DNA of 15,049 nucleotides from CAYJHC01 sp964370075 (GCA_964370075.1 CAYJHC010000046.1:1-15049), one strand, 5' to 3'; positions 1 through 6,868 are shown, counted from the stretch's first letter. Numbers and translations are program-made. The notes: generated by a model from the sequence alone, not told the origin.

Positions 1-929
1 CCTTTTGCAGCAGGAACAAGGCCAGCAATAGACTCGCATAGCTCTTTTTGCCCGCTATTCGCAACTCCAGCAACCCCAAGGATTTCTCCTCCATTTATTG
101 AAACAGTCAAGTTTTTTAAAGCTTCTTTTCCTTCGCTATCAATAACTGTCAGATCATCGATTTCCATCATTTGCTTTACTTCATTTACTTTTTCCCTTTT
201 AATTGCAAGACTAGTTTTTGCCCCTACCATATGCTCAATTAAATCTGAAACATCAGCTTTATTAGTATTAATAGTCGCAACAGACTCACCTTTTCTAAGC
301 ACTGTAATTCTATCACTTATCTCCATTACCTCATTAAGTTTATGAGTAATAATAATAATGATACAACCATCTTCTCGCATGGCTTTAATGATTTTAAATA
401 GTTTCTTTATTTCTTGTGGGGTAAGTACTGCAGTTGGTTCGTCGAGGATAAGAATTTTTGCCCCTCTGTGAAGAACTTTAATAATCTCAAGAGTTTGTTT
501 TTCTCCAACTGACATATCATATACTTTTTTCTTCAAATTAATGTCTAGTCCGTATTTTTCAGAAATTCCTTTTATCTCATCGTCTAGTTCTTTCCCTTTT
601 CTTTCCCCTTTGACTCTTCCCATTAATATATTATCTTTAGCTGTTAGTACATCTACAAGCTTAAAGTGCTGATGTATCATACCAATACCTAGTTTTATTG
701 AATCCTTTGGCCTAGTAAAGAAGACTTCTTCACCATTGACATAAATAAAACCGCTGTCAGGAGAGTAAATCCCTGACAGCATGTTCATTAACGTAGATTT
801 TCCAGCACCATTTTCACCAAGTATTGCATGAACTTCTCCACTTTCAATCTTAATGTTTACATTATGGTTAGCCTTAAGTTCTCCAAAGGACTTGCAAATA
901 TCTTTCATCTCTATTGAAACATTATTCAC
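1..929 (-). CDS. Nucleoside/BMP-type ABC importer ATP-binding protein (3' end cut by window edge)
   Basis: Cytoplasmic ATPase of a nucleoside-type ABC importer (YufO/NupO/RbsA-like, normally two fused nucleotide-binding domains, about 500 aa). About 309 codons are visible; the C-terminus lies beyond base 1. The first domain is complete: Walker A GENGAGKST (residues 38-46), Q-loop IHQHF (85-89), signature MSVGEKQ (139-145, this family's variant of LSGGQ), Walker B ILILDEP (159-165), H-loop His196. The second domain starts near residue 255 and shows the degenerate P-loop-like GVAGVANSGQ normal for this family. I chose a GTG start at 929 because GGAGGAG lies 4-6 bases upstream; the next in-frame ATG (codon 8) has no such site. 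It starts 29 bp after the substrate-binding lipoprotein gene, so the two are almost certainly co-transcribed. Permease genes would be expected beyond the left edge. Transport of nucleosides or purines is inferred from the family and the nearby xpt. Confidence 0.93.
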   Translation of the reverse strand, partial: MNNVSIEMKDICKSFGELKANHNVNIKIESGEVHAILGENGAGKSTLMNMLSGIYSPDSGFIYVNGEEVFFTRPKDSIKLGIGMIHQHFKLVDVLTAKDNILMGRVKGERKGKELDDEIKGISEKYGLDINLKKKVYDMSVGEKQTLEIIKVLHRGAKILILDEPTAVLTPQEIKKLFKIIKAMREDGCIIIIITHKLNEVMEISDRITVLRKGESVATINTNKADVSDLIEHMVGAKTSLAIKREKVNEVKQMMEIDDLTVIDSEGKEALKNLTVSINGGEILGVAGVANSGQKELCESIAGLVPAAK

Positions 930-958
930 TAGTCTCCTCCGTTTCCTATTACGCTTTA

Positions 959-2056
959 TTATTTACTTGTAGCACCTTCTACTAGAGCTCCGTTAGGAAT
1001 AGCCCAGATTTCTTCTCTAGTTAAAGTTTGACCTTCTTTTGAGAATACTGTTCCATCTGATAATATTATTTCCCCTGAGAATGGCGCAAACTCTCCAGCT
1101 TCCATTTCTGCAGCCTTTGCATTCACCTTATCTTGTACATCTTGTGGCACTAGGTCAGTCATTTCCCCTAATCCAACATATCCATCTGCCATTGTTCCAT
1201 AATAGCTATTTGGTTCAAATGTTCCATCAAGAATAGATTGAATAGTTTCAGTATAATAAACTCCATGATTCCAAATCGCTGAAGTTAAATAAGCCTCAGG
1301 TGCAGCACTACCTTCGTTATCATAGTTATATCCGATTGCATAAACTCCACTTTCTTGAGCTGCTACCTGCGGTCCAGTAGTATCAGCGTGTTGAGTAATT
1401 ACATCACACCCAGCTGTAATCAACTCTTCTGCAGCTTGCTTTTCTTTAGTTGGATCATACCAAGAGTTAATATATATTACTTGAACTTCTACATCAGGAT
1501 TAACTTCTTGAGCTCCCAAAGTAAATGAGTTGATTCCAATCATTACCTCTGGCAAATCAAATGCAGCTACATAACCAAGTTTATTTGATTCTGTCATGCT
1601 ACCAGCTATCATTCCTGAAAGATATCTAGCTTCTTCCATGGCTCCAAAGTAGTTATCAAAGTTTGTGTCATTCGCCTTATATCCAGCAAAATGTAAGAAA
1701 TGCTTATCTGGATGCTCAGTAGCAAATTCTTCCATGTAATCCATATATCCAAAACTTGTTCCGAAAATGATAGTACAACCTTCATCTAACAATTGCTGTA
1801 TAGCCGTGTTTATTGCTTGGCCGTCATCATCTGCAACTTCTTCTTTAAATAAAACTTCCACATCACTTCCAAGCTCTTCTTCAACCATTTCTACCCCTTT
1901 GTAATGAGCTTGCGTGAATCCGCCATCTTCTTTAGATCCGATAAAGATAAATCCTACTTTAACTTTATCTCCACCTTCACTGCCACAACCTGTTAGAACT
2001 GCTGTCAAACCAAAAGTTAGCAGTAGTACTAATGCAACACTAATAATTTTTTTCAT
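959..2056 (-). CDS. BMP-family ABC transporter substrate-binding lipoprotein
   Basis: Membrane-anchored lipoprotein that captures substrate (nucleosides in characterised BmpA/PnrA-type members) for the importer whose ATPase follows 29 bp downstream. It is 365 aa, typical for the family. The N-terminus is a lipoprotein signal: MKK, a hydrophobic run (residues 4-21) and the lipobox L-T-G-C with Cys24 as the lipidation site, then a Gly/Ser/Asp linker. The mature part begins KVGFIFIGSKEDGGFT, characteristic of the BMP (PF02608) fold, and ends with a Glu/Gly-rich segment usual for the family. The reading frame can be extended to a GTG at 2068, but that stretch contains the ribosome binding site GGAGGT, so the ATG at 2056 is the real start. 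A leader of about 105 nt with pairing potential precedes it. The exact ligand cannot be read from sequence; the neighbouring xpt and tudS favour a purine or pyrimidine compound. Confidence 0.93.
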   Translation of the reverse strand: MKKIISVALVLLLTFGLTAVLTGCGSEGGDKVKVGFIFIGSKEDGGFTQAHYKGVEMVEEELGSDVEVLFKEEVADDDGQAINTAIQQLLDEGCTIIFGTSFGYMDYMEEFATEHPDKHFLHFAGYKANDTNFDNYFGAMEEARYLSGMIAGSMTESNKLGYVAAFDLPEVMIGINSFTLGAQEVNPDVEVQVIYINSWYDPTKEKQAAEELITAGCDVITQHADTTGPQVAAQESGVYAIGYNYDNEGSAAPEAYLTSAIWNHGVYYTETIQSILDGTFEPNSYYGTMADGYVGLGEMTDLVPQDVQDKVNAKAAEMEAGEFAPFSGEIILSDGTVFSKEGQTLTREEIWAIPNGALVEGATSK

Positions 2057-2100
2057 GCTTACCTCCACATTTTATTAATTATATTTATATTTTTGATCAA

Positions 2101-2158
2101 AGAACAGCTATCTCTTTTTAATTTTATAGACCCCATGTCCTGTTCTCTTCACAAACAG
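2101..2158 (-). promoter_or_regulatory. Leader with two mutually exclusive hairpins upstream of the BMP gene
   Basis: In the RNA sense, CTGTTT (2158-2153) can pair with GAACAG (2145-2140). Alternatively AGAACAG (2146-2140) can pair with CTGTTCT (2107-2101), a perfect 7-bp stem closing a 32-nt loop. Both helices use the same middle segment, so only one can form at a time. The arrangement lies between the proposed promoter (-10 at 2174-2169) and the ribosome binding site (near 2065). No U-tract follows, so any effect would be on translation or stability. It does not match the purine riboswitch core. That it regulates anything is inference. Confidence 0.3.
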
Positions 2159-2168
2159 TTTACAACTA

Positions 2169-2174
2169 ATTATA
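2169..2174 (-). promoter_or_regulatory. Candidate -10 element for the BMP transporter operon
   Basis: A perfect TATAAT on the minus strand about 113 bp before the lipoprotein start. No good TTGACA is seen 16-18 bp upstream, so the call rests on the -10 alone. Just upstream (2178-2206) is an AT-rich imperfect inverted repeat: AAAAATA and TATTTTT arms flanked by CC and CGG. No terminator is evident after xpt, so read-through from xpt is also possible. Confidence 0.4.
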
Positions 2175-2315
2175 CCTTGATTTTTCCGAAAAATACATAT
2201 ATATTTTTGGTTTTCAAGCTTTTTTTGATAATTTCGCACTACACAAAGTCATTTTATCGAATTTTATATTCATTTTTCAAATCATTGTTCGACTTTTATT
2301 TATTCCCCAGAGCAC

Positions 2316-2888
2316 TTATTTCATTTTTATATATCCATCTTTTATTTCAACTACTTCTGCAAGGCTATTTACTTCAACCTCAAAAGGCTCCAGCTTAGCC
2401 CTACCATTTTGAAAACATTTTTCAATTACCGCTCCAAAATACACCACATTCACTTTAGCTTCTTCTGCAATTTTTAAAAGAGCAGCTCCCGCTTCCCCAT
2501 GAGCAAGAAAATCATCTATTACAATAATATTTTCTCCTTCTTTTAAAAATTTTTTCGAAAGAATTAAGTTTGATTCTGTCCCCTTTGTAAATGATTTTGC
2601 AGTAGCCGTAAAAAATCCATCTGTTAAAGTGCTTGGCTTCGCTTTCTTCGCAAATACTGCCGGAATATTTCCTAGCGCCCTTGCTGTAAAACATGCAACT
2701 GCTATTCCACTAGCTTCTACCGTCATAATCTTGTCTACCTGTCTATCTCCAGCTAGCCTTGCAAACTCTAACCCGATTTTTTCCATAAGTTCAACATCTA
2801 GCTGATGGTTAAGAAAACCATCAACCTTTACTATAGAATCCCCTATACCTTCTCCATCGCTTAAAATTTTATCTTTTAGCTCTTTCAT
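2316..2888 (-). CDS. xpt: Xanthine phosphoribosyltransferase
   Basis: Cytoplasmic purine-salvage enzyme that converts xanthine plus PRPP to XMP and pyrophosphate. The protein is 190 aa, close to the 194 aa of Bacillus subtilis Xpt as I remember it, and it aligns well by eye along its whole length: N-terminal MKELKDKIL, then KVDGFLNHQLD (residues 21-31), MTVEASGIA (55-63), SFTKGTES (99-106), the PRPP-binding loop IIVIDDFLAHGEAG (121-134) and VIEKCFQ (154-160). The frame extends 23 codons further upstream, but family length and the purine-rich AGGAAAGG site before the ATG at 2888 identify this start. It lies between a TudS-like gene and a nucleoside-type importer, consistent with a salvage group. 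In B. subtilis xpt is under a guanine riboswitch; none is recognisable here. Confidence 0.95.
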   Translation of the reverse strand: MKELKDKILSDGEGIGDSIVKVDGFLNHQLDVELMEKIGLEFARLAGDRQVDKIMTVEASGIAVACFTARALGNIPAVFAKKAKPSTLTDGFFTATAKSFTKGTESNLILSKKFLKEGENIIVIDDFLAHGEAGAALLKIAEEAKVNVVYFGAVIEKCFQNGRAKLEPFEVEVNSLAEVVEIKDGYIKMK

Positions 2889-3100
2889 AACATTTTCCTT
2901 TCCTGATTTTGGTCTCTCCCTATCTACTCTATAATCCGATTCGTTAATACTCACCATCTTATATACAACTTCTTTCCATAGTTTAAGTTACTCAGTGACC
3001 AACAGGCTTAACACCCTCTCTAACTTTCTAAATCATTTTTTAATCGTTTCTTTCATATTAATATATTTTCTAAATCTCCTACCGAGACATTTTGCACGAG
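2889..3100 (-). promoter_or_regulatory. Long leader of unknown structure upstream of xpt
   Basis: The 212 bp between the tudS stop and the xpt start hold no convincing gene. In the RNA sense TTGGTC (3002-2997) can pair with GACCAA (2914-2909), closing a domain of about 80 nt that contains a second stem, AACTT (2989-2985) with AAGTT (2971-2967). The distal arm ends about 20 nt before the xpt start. The conserved joining and loop sequences of purine riboswitches are absent, and no strong promoter or terminator was found. The pairings are seen by eye only. Confidence 0.22.
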
Positions 3101-3574
3101 TTATTCTTCCATTTTGATATATCTCTTTATTTCTTCAAATTGATTTTCCGAAAAAACATTCACATTATTCTCTCTCAAAAGTTTAGTTGTAATTCCTTCC
3201 CCTTTAATAGCTATGCCTCCAAAGCTACCATCATATATTTCCGCACTTCCACAGCTTGGGCTTCTTTCTTTCAAAATAGCTATTTTCACTTCGTCTTTTT
3301 TTACAAGACTTAAAACCTTAACGGCGCCATTATAGTATGGCTTGGTAACATCCACACCCACTCTGTTAATCACTTGATTCCCAACTATTTCCGCAGGAAC
3401 CCGCGGTGTAGGTAATCCACCTAAAACTTCAGGGCACACCGAAATTACCTGAAACTCTCTCCTTAACAAAGTTAGAATTTTTTCCATTTTCTTTTCCACT
3501 TCTAACTTTGCTTTTTTTCCGTCATATCTACAGGGTTCTCCTAACAAACAACTACTAATTACAATTTTTTGCAT
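3101..3574 (-). CDS. DUF523 family protein, TudS-like (2-thiouracil desulfurase type)
   Basis: A 157-aa cytoplasmic protein of the DUF523/YbbK family. Characterised members (TudS) carry a [4Fe-4S] cluster held by three cysteines and remove sulfur from 2-thiouracil to give uracil. Family marks are complete: SSCLLGEPCRYDG (residues 7-19, Cys9 and Cys15), SVCPEVLGGLPTPR (45-58, Cys47) and ERSPSCGS (103-110, Cys108). Cys9, Cys47 and Cys108 are the likely cluster ligands. Lys102 and Glu103 sit next to the last motif as usual in the family. AAGGTG upstream supports the ATG at 3574. It is divergent from the muramidase gene and 212 bp upstream of xpt. Many DUF523 proteins have not been tested, so the thiouracil activity is by family only; some carry an extra C-terminal DUF1722 domain, absent here. 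Confidence 0.85.
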   Translation of the reverse strand: MQKIVISSCLLGEPCRYDGKKAKLEVEKKMEKILTLLRREFQVISVCPEVLGGLPTPRVPAEIVGNQVINRVGVDVTKPYYNGAVKVLSLVKKDEVKIAILKERSPSCGSAEIYDGSFGGIAIKGEGITTKLLRENNVNVFSENQFEEIKRYIKMEE

Positions 3575-3610
3575 TTCTTCACCTTCTTGTGGTATACTCT
3601 AACTATTATA
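3569..3610. promoter_or_regulatory. Overlapping two-way promoter for tudS-like gene and GH25 gene
   Basis: Plus strand: extended -10 TGG-TATACT (TATACT at 3593-3598) with TTGCAT 18 bp upstream (3569-3574), driving the muramidase gene. Minus strand: TATAAT at 3610-3605, with a weak GTGCCA 17 bp upstream (3633-3628), driving the tudS-like gene. Each predicted start point (about 3604 and about 3599) falls at or inside the other promoter's -10 region, so the two polymerases should compete for the same DNA. Only 52 bp separate the two start codons. Confidence 0.6.
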
Positions 3611-3626
3611 GGAATGGAGGTTACTA

Positions 3627-4406
3627 ATGGCACTATCTTACCAAAAGTCAAATAAACAATCTAGCAGAAGATCTCGCGGCCTTTCTCCTACAAAAAAAGT
3701 TATTATAATACTGTTAATTTCAGTTTCAATGTTTATTACAGCATATATGACAAACCCTTATTCCTATCCACCTTTTGAAGCTAAATTAATGAAAGACTAT
3801 AACGTTCATGGAGTTGATGTTTCTTCATACCAAGGCGATATCAACTGGAACGCACTATATGAACAAGGTGTAGCCTTTGCCTTTATAAAAGCAACTGAAG
3901 GTTCTTCTCACATTGATGCTTACTTCAAGGAAAACTGGAATAACATTTATCGCACTCCTTTGCGATATGGAGCTTATCATTTTATGAGTTTCGAAAGCCC
4001 TGGTGAAACTCAAGCCAAAAACTATATTTCTACTGTAGATAATAGGCCTGGAGCCTTACCCCCGATTGTCGACGTTGAATATTATGGCGAGTTCTTAGAT
4101 AATCCTCCAACTACCGAAACAGTTGATTCCATATTAACCCCGTTATTAAAGGATCTTGAAACCCATTACGGACAAAAACCTATTATTTACACAAATATTA
4201 GCTTTTACAACAAGTATATTAAAGGCAATTATGATAATTCAATTTGGATAGCCGATCTTGAAGGAAACGACACACTTCCTGATGGAGAAAAATGGGACTT
4301 CCTCCAATATAGCTTCGAAGGAGAATTAGAAGGGTACTCAGGTTCAGAAAAGTACATCGATCTTAATGTTTTTAACGGCGATATTCAAGACCTACTCAAA
4401 TACTAA
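3627..4406 (+). CDS. Membrane-anchored GH25 muramidase (lysozyme)
   Basis: A 259-aa GH25 (Chalaropsis-type) muramidase that hydrolyses the beta-1,4 bond between MurNAc and GlcNAc in peptidoglycan. Residues 1-23 are Ser/Arg/Lys-rich and cytoplasmic; 24-41 form one membrane segment without a clear signal peptidase site, so the enzyme is probably tethered on the outer face. The catalytic domain spans about 60-257: HGVDVSSYQGDINW (61-74, Asp64), AFIKATEG (85-92), YGAYHFM (114-120), PIVDVEYYG (146-154, Asp149 and catalytic Glu151), IIYTN (186-190) and YIDLNVFNG (243-251). Length is normal for a GH25 domain plus anchor. There are no cell-wall-binding repeats. GGAGG 6 bases before the ATG supports the start. 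A housekeeping cell-wall remodelling role is more likely than phage lysis, because no holin or phage genes are nearby. Confidence 0.93.
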   Translation: MALSYQKSNKQSSRRSRGLSPTKKVIIILLISVSMFITAYMTNPYSYPPFEAKLMKDYNVHGVDVSSYQGDINWNALYEQGVAFAFIKATEGSSHIDAYFKENWNNIYRTPLRYGAYHFMSFESPGETQAKNYISTVDNRPGALPPIVDVEYYGEFLDNPPTTETVDSILTPLLKDLETHYGQKPIIYTNISFYNKYIKGNYDNSIWIADLEGNDTLPDGEKWDFLQYSFEGELEGYSGSEKYIDLNVFNGDIQDLLKY

Positions 4407-4415
4407 ATACCATTT

Positions 4416-4449
4416 GCAGCCAATAATCAGCTTATTAGGCTGCTCTTTT
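4416..4449 (+). terminator. Rho-independent terminator after GH25 gene
   Basis: GCAGCC (4416-4421) pairs with GGCTGC (4438-4443); inside it AATAA (4422-4426) pairs with TTATT (4432-4436), leaving one bulged A and a TCAGC loop. TCTTTT follows. It starts 10 bp after the muramidase stop codon. Confidence 0.85.
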
Positions 4450-4574
4450 AATTAACGTCAACTTTTATTTTCTCCTCCAAATCCTCTAATATAAATCTCC
4501 TATCTTTCCTTTCAGGCTTTTGCCAACAGTGGTATTATAATTTCAGTCTTATCAACAATCAAAGTTTCACACAT
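4448..4574 (-). pseudogene. Possible small gene broken by a one-base frameshift
   Basis: Downstream of the FAD-protein gene, ATG at 4574 has GGGGAG 8 bases upstream and reads 20 codons (MCETLIVDKTEIIIPLLAKA). If the frame moves by one base within the CTGTTGGC stretch, it continues as WQKPERKDRRFILEDLEEKI and a few more residues to a stop at 4450-4448, giving about 42 residues with a protein-like amphipathic, charged composition. Its end abuts the muramidase terminator. I recognise no family. It may be a decayed gene, a sequencing error or chance. Confidence 0.25.
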
Positions 4575-4603
4575 CAATGAATCTCCCCATTAATGTATGT
4601 CGC

Positions 4604-5989
4604 TTATTCTCCATTGTACTTGTCTGCCATTATTCTCGCAACATGAACTCCACTAGCCGACGCTTGAGATAATGAATGGGTAACTCCTGAACCATCTCCA
4701 AGAACATATAGTCCTTTTACCTTAGTTTCTAGGTTTTCATCAACTTCTACTTTCGAGTTATAGAACTTAACTTCAACTCCATATAATAAAGTATCTTCAT
4801 TTGCCGTTCCTGGTGCAATTTTATCTAAAGCATAGATCATTTCAATTATATTATCTAATTGGCGCTTTGGAATAACTAAGCTTAAGTCTCCTGGTGTTGC
4901 TTTTAAGGTTGGTCTAGTAAAGCACTTTTCCATTCTTCTTTCGCTACTACGCCTTCCTTTTACTAAATCCCCAAATCTTTGCAATAAAACTCCACCACCA
5001 AGCATATTTGATAGCCTAGCGATAGATTCTCCATACTCATTACTATTTCTAAAAGGCTCAGTAAACTGATTCGAAACAAGTAAAGCAAAGTTCGTATTCT
5101 CCGTTCTAAGCTCCGGGTTTGCATAACTGTGTCCATTTACAGTTACTATTCCGTTAGTATTTTCTGCAACCACTTCTCCATAGGGATTCATACAGAAAGT
5201 TCTAACCATATCATTGTATTTTTCAGTTTTATAGACTATTTTACTCTCATATACGTCATCTGTGATATGCTTAAATACAACTGCGGGGAGCTCAACCCTT
5301 ACTCCAATATCAACTCTATTACTTTTTTGATCTATTCCAAATTTTTTACATACTTCAGCTGCCCATTTCGATCCTGATCTTCCTGTAGCTATCACAAGAT
5401 CTTCGCAAGTATACTCTTCGCCGCTCTCCGTTTTTAGAAAAAATCCTTTCTCGGTCTTCTCTACTGTATCTACAGCATTTCTAAAAGAATATTCAACCCT
5501 ATCCTTTGTATATTCAAATACTTTTTCTAGTATCTTTACATTTCTATCTGTTCCTAAATGCCTAACCTTAGCTTCAAGTAAATGCAGATTATTTCTAAGC
5601 GCAACAGTCTTCAAATCGGAAGATGCAGTTGAGTAAAGCTTTGCCTCACTGCCTCCTAATTTGCAAAGTGCACTATCTACATATTCCATTAATTCTACAG
5701 CCTTCTCAAAACCTACATATTTATGAAGATCTCCCCCAAATTGAGTTGTGATGTTGTATTTTCCGTCAGAAAGAGTCCCTGCGCCTCCATAACCATTCAT
5801 TATCTGACATGGATTACATTTTATGCAACTATCCACCTTTCCTGTTTTTATTATACAAGTTCTTTTTTCTAAAGAATCTCCCTTTTCAAGAATCAGAATC
5901 CTTGCATTATTTTTAAGTCTTGTCATTTCATATGCTAGAAAAACACCACCAGCACCTGCACCTGCAACTATCAAATCATAATGTTTCAT
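4604..5989 (-). CDS. FAD-dependent oxidoreductase, COG2509-type, with a Cys cluster
   Basis: A 461-aa cytoplasmic flavoprotein of the uncharacterised 'FAD-dependent dehydrogenase' group (COG2509-like). The N-terminal Rossmann motif is GAGAGG (residues 10-15) with the ribose-binding Glu35 after ILILE. A Cys cluster follows: C45, then CIKCNPC (C55, C58, C61), directly before GYGGAGTLSDGK, which is typical of the group and might bind a metal or Fe-S centre. DLVIATGRSG marks the second nucleotide-binding strand, and GLYVLGDGSGV near residue 430 is the C-terminal FAD-contact motif. The frame extends 8 codons to an ATG at 6013, but AAAGGA lies only before the ATG at 5989, where the Rossmann fold also starts properly. 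Substrate unknown. It is divergent from the small membrane-protein gene, with 56 bp between start codons. Confidence 0.85.
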   Translation of the reverse strand: MKHYDLIVAGAGAGGVFLAYEMTRLKNNARILILEKGDSLEKRTCIIKTGKVDSCIKCNPCQIMNGYGGAGTLSDGKYNITTQFGGDLHKYVGFEKAVELMEYVDSALCKLGGSEAKLYSTASSDLKTVALRNNLHLLEAKVRHLGTDRNVKILEKVFEYTKDRVEYSFRNAVDTVEKTEKGFFLKTESGEEYTCEDLVIATGRSGSKWAAEVCKKFGIDQKSNRVDIGVRVELPAVVFKHITDDVYESKIVYKTEKYNDMVRTFCMNPYGEVVAENTNGIVTVNGHSYANPELRTENTNFALLVSNQFTEPFRNSNEYGESIARLSNMLGGGVLLQRFGDLVKGRRSSERRMEKCFTRPTLKATPGDLSLVIPKRQLDNIIEMIYALDKIAPGTANEDTLLYGVEVKFYNSKVEVDENLETKVKGLYVLGDGSGVTHSLSQASASGVHVARIMADKYNGE

Positions 5990-6014
5990 TGTTATCCTTT
6001 CCTTTCCTTTCATA

Positions 6015-6035
6015 TTTTGGTATACTATTCCAAAA
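6015..6035. promoter_or_regulatory. Inverted repeat centred on the -10 of the small membrane-protein gene
   Basis: TTTTGG (6015-6020) and CCAAAA (6030-6035) form a perfect 6-bp inverted repeat with a 9-bp spacer that contains the plus-strand -10 TATACT (6021-6026, extended by TGG). The start codon of the plus gene is at 6046, so the repeat is mostly upstream of the transcript and would act as DNA, for instance as an operator. It also sits in the divergent region before the FAD-protein gene. Confidence 0.4.
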
Positions 6036-6045
6036 GGAGAACAGT

Positions 6046-6210
6046 ATGAAAAATAAAAGGAATTTAATAATTAGTATTTGCTTTTTTCTTGGAGCAATTT
6101 TTTCAGCAATAGTTTTATTCCAAGATGGGTTTAGCACCTATTTAATCTCAGGAATAATTTTATTTACCCTTGTAGGCTTTGGTTTCTTTAAAAGAAGAAA
6201 TGATTCTTAG
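6046..6210 (+). CDS. Small two-helix membrane protein, unknown function
   Basis: A 54-aa protein starting MKNKRN. Two hydrophobic stretches (about residues 7-25 and 31-47) are separated by a short QDGFSTY hinge and followed by KRRNDS. By the positive-inside rule both ends should be cytoplasmic. AAGGAG at 6034-6039 has good spacing to the ATG at 6046, and an extended -10 (TGGTATACT) lies just upstream, so this is a real short gene. The same frame is open further upstream (from 5920), but that part is antisense to the FAD-protein gene. No family recognised. Confidence 0.7.
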   Translation: MKNKRNLIISICFFLGAIFSAIVLFQDGFSTYLISGIILFTLVGFGFFKRRNDS

Positions 6211-6518
6211 TAATTTTAGATTTCAATAATATTTTATCGAAACTCTAACCTTCTATCATCACATTCCAAACTCGCTATAACTTAGAGTAATTAACATATT
6301 TTAAGTAATTCTTAATTATATTCTAATCAACCCAGATTACTCCTGCAAAAAATCCTCGCTACCTTTAGTTATATTATTCGCAACTTAACATAAGTTAAGA
6401 GCATATAAAAAAGCTACGAAACAATAATATCATAGCTTTTTTGTTTTTTCAATAATCTGCGCTTCTAATTTTTAGTTTATACGCAAACTGAATTTCACGT
6501 TGTATCAAGAAATAAAGA
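6211..6518. other. Intergenic region between convergent genes, no gene seen
   Basis: About 308 bp between the stop of the small membrane-protein gene and the stop of the DUF1292 gene. It holds a two-way terminator (6407-6442) and, just before it, a perfect inverted repeat CTTAAC-ATAA-GTTAAG (6384-6399). I saw no ribosome binding site followed by an open frame in it on either strand. The stretch 6211-6380 is AT-rich and featureless to my eye. Confidence 0.6.
6407..6442. terminator. Bidirectional terminator between convergent genes
   Basis: AAAAAAGCTA (6407-6416) and TAGCTTTTTT (6433-6442) form a perfect 10-bp stem around a 16-nt loop. On the plus strand the stem ends in TTTTTT and is followed by GTTTTTTC; on the minus strand it ends in TTTTTT too. 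It can therefore serve the plus-strand small membrane gene and the minus-strand DUF1292 gene. Confidence 0.8.
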
Positions 6519-6785
6519 TTACTCTTCTTCACCAGCTGCAACTAAAGCTTCAAATTCAGCTACAACAGCTTCGAATTTTTCATCCCCTTCTATTTCATTG
6601 ATTTCAAAACCATCATCAACTTCTGAATATGCGTAAATATATACTTCGCCACTTTCATCATCTGGAGCTAAAGCAATAAACTCTTCATCTTGAAAATCAA
6701 AAGTCCCAATTATCTCGCACTCCACTTCTTCTCCGTCATCAAATTCTAAAGTTATTACATCTGTCTTTTCATTATTCTCTGTCAT
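6519..6785 (-). CDS. DUF1292 family protein (YrzB-like)
   Basis: An 88-aa, very acidic cytoplasmic protein of the DUF1292/YrzB family, common in Firmicutes and of unknown function. Family features are ITLEFDDGEEVECEIIGTF (residues 11-29), then EFIALAPDDE and EVYIYAYSE, ending in an Asp/Glu-rich tail. The open frame reaches back to 6836, but GGAGG lies 6 bases before the ATG at 6785, which also gives the usual family length. In other Firmicutes yrzB is usually next to yrrK/yqgF and alaS-region genes; here it stands alone. It follows the 385-aa unknown gene on the same strand with its own probable promoter. Confidence 0.85.
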   Translation of the reverse strand: MTENNEKTDVITLEFDDGEEVECEIIGTFDFQDEEFIALAPDDESGEVYIYAYSEVDDGFEINEIEGDEKFEAVVAEFEALVAAGEEE

Positions 6786-6868
6786 TTCGTTCCTCCAACC
6801 CGTTTCAAAAACACGTTTCATTTTAAATATATCCATATGTGAATTAAGTTTGACCTACCACATCAATC

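Noticed and set aside
2057..2068. Longer N-terminus of the BMP lipoprotein (extra MEVS from a GTG)
   Set aside because: Those codons are the ribosome binding site GGAGGT of the true ATG and would sit ahead of a normal lipoprotein signal.
3033..3056. Seven-codon mini-ORF (MKETIKK) in the xpt leader, minus strand
   Set aside because: No ribosome binding site precedes it and such a short frame is expected by chance in AT-rich DNA.
2889..3100. Purine (guanine) riboswitch before xpt
   Set aside because: Expected by analogy with Bacillus xpt, but the conserved P1-flanking and kissing-loop core sequences are not present on the minus strand here or before the BMP gene.
3627..4406. Prophage endolysin
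   Set aside because: The GH25 domain has an N-terminal membrane anchor, its own promoter and terminator, and no holin or phage genes nearby.
5920..6045. Upstream extension of the small membrane protein to 96 aa
   Set aside because: It would overlap the FAD-protein gene antisense, and the promoter, AAGGAG and hydrophobic protein all fit the ATG at 6046.
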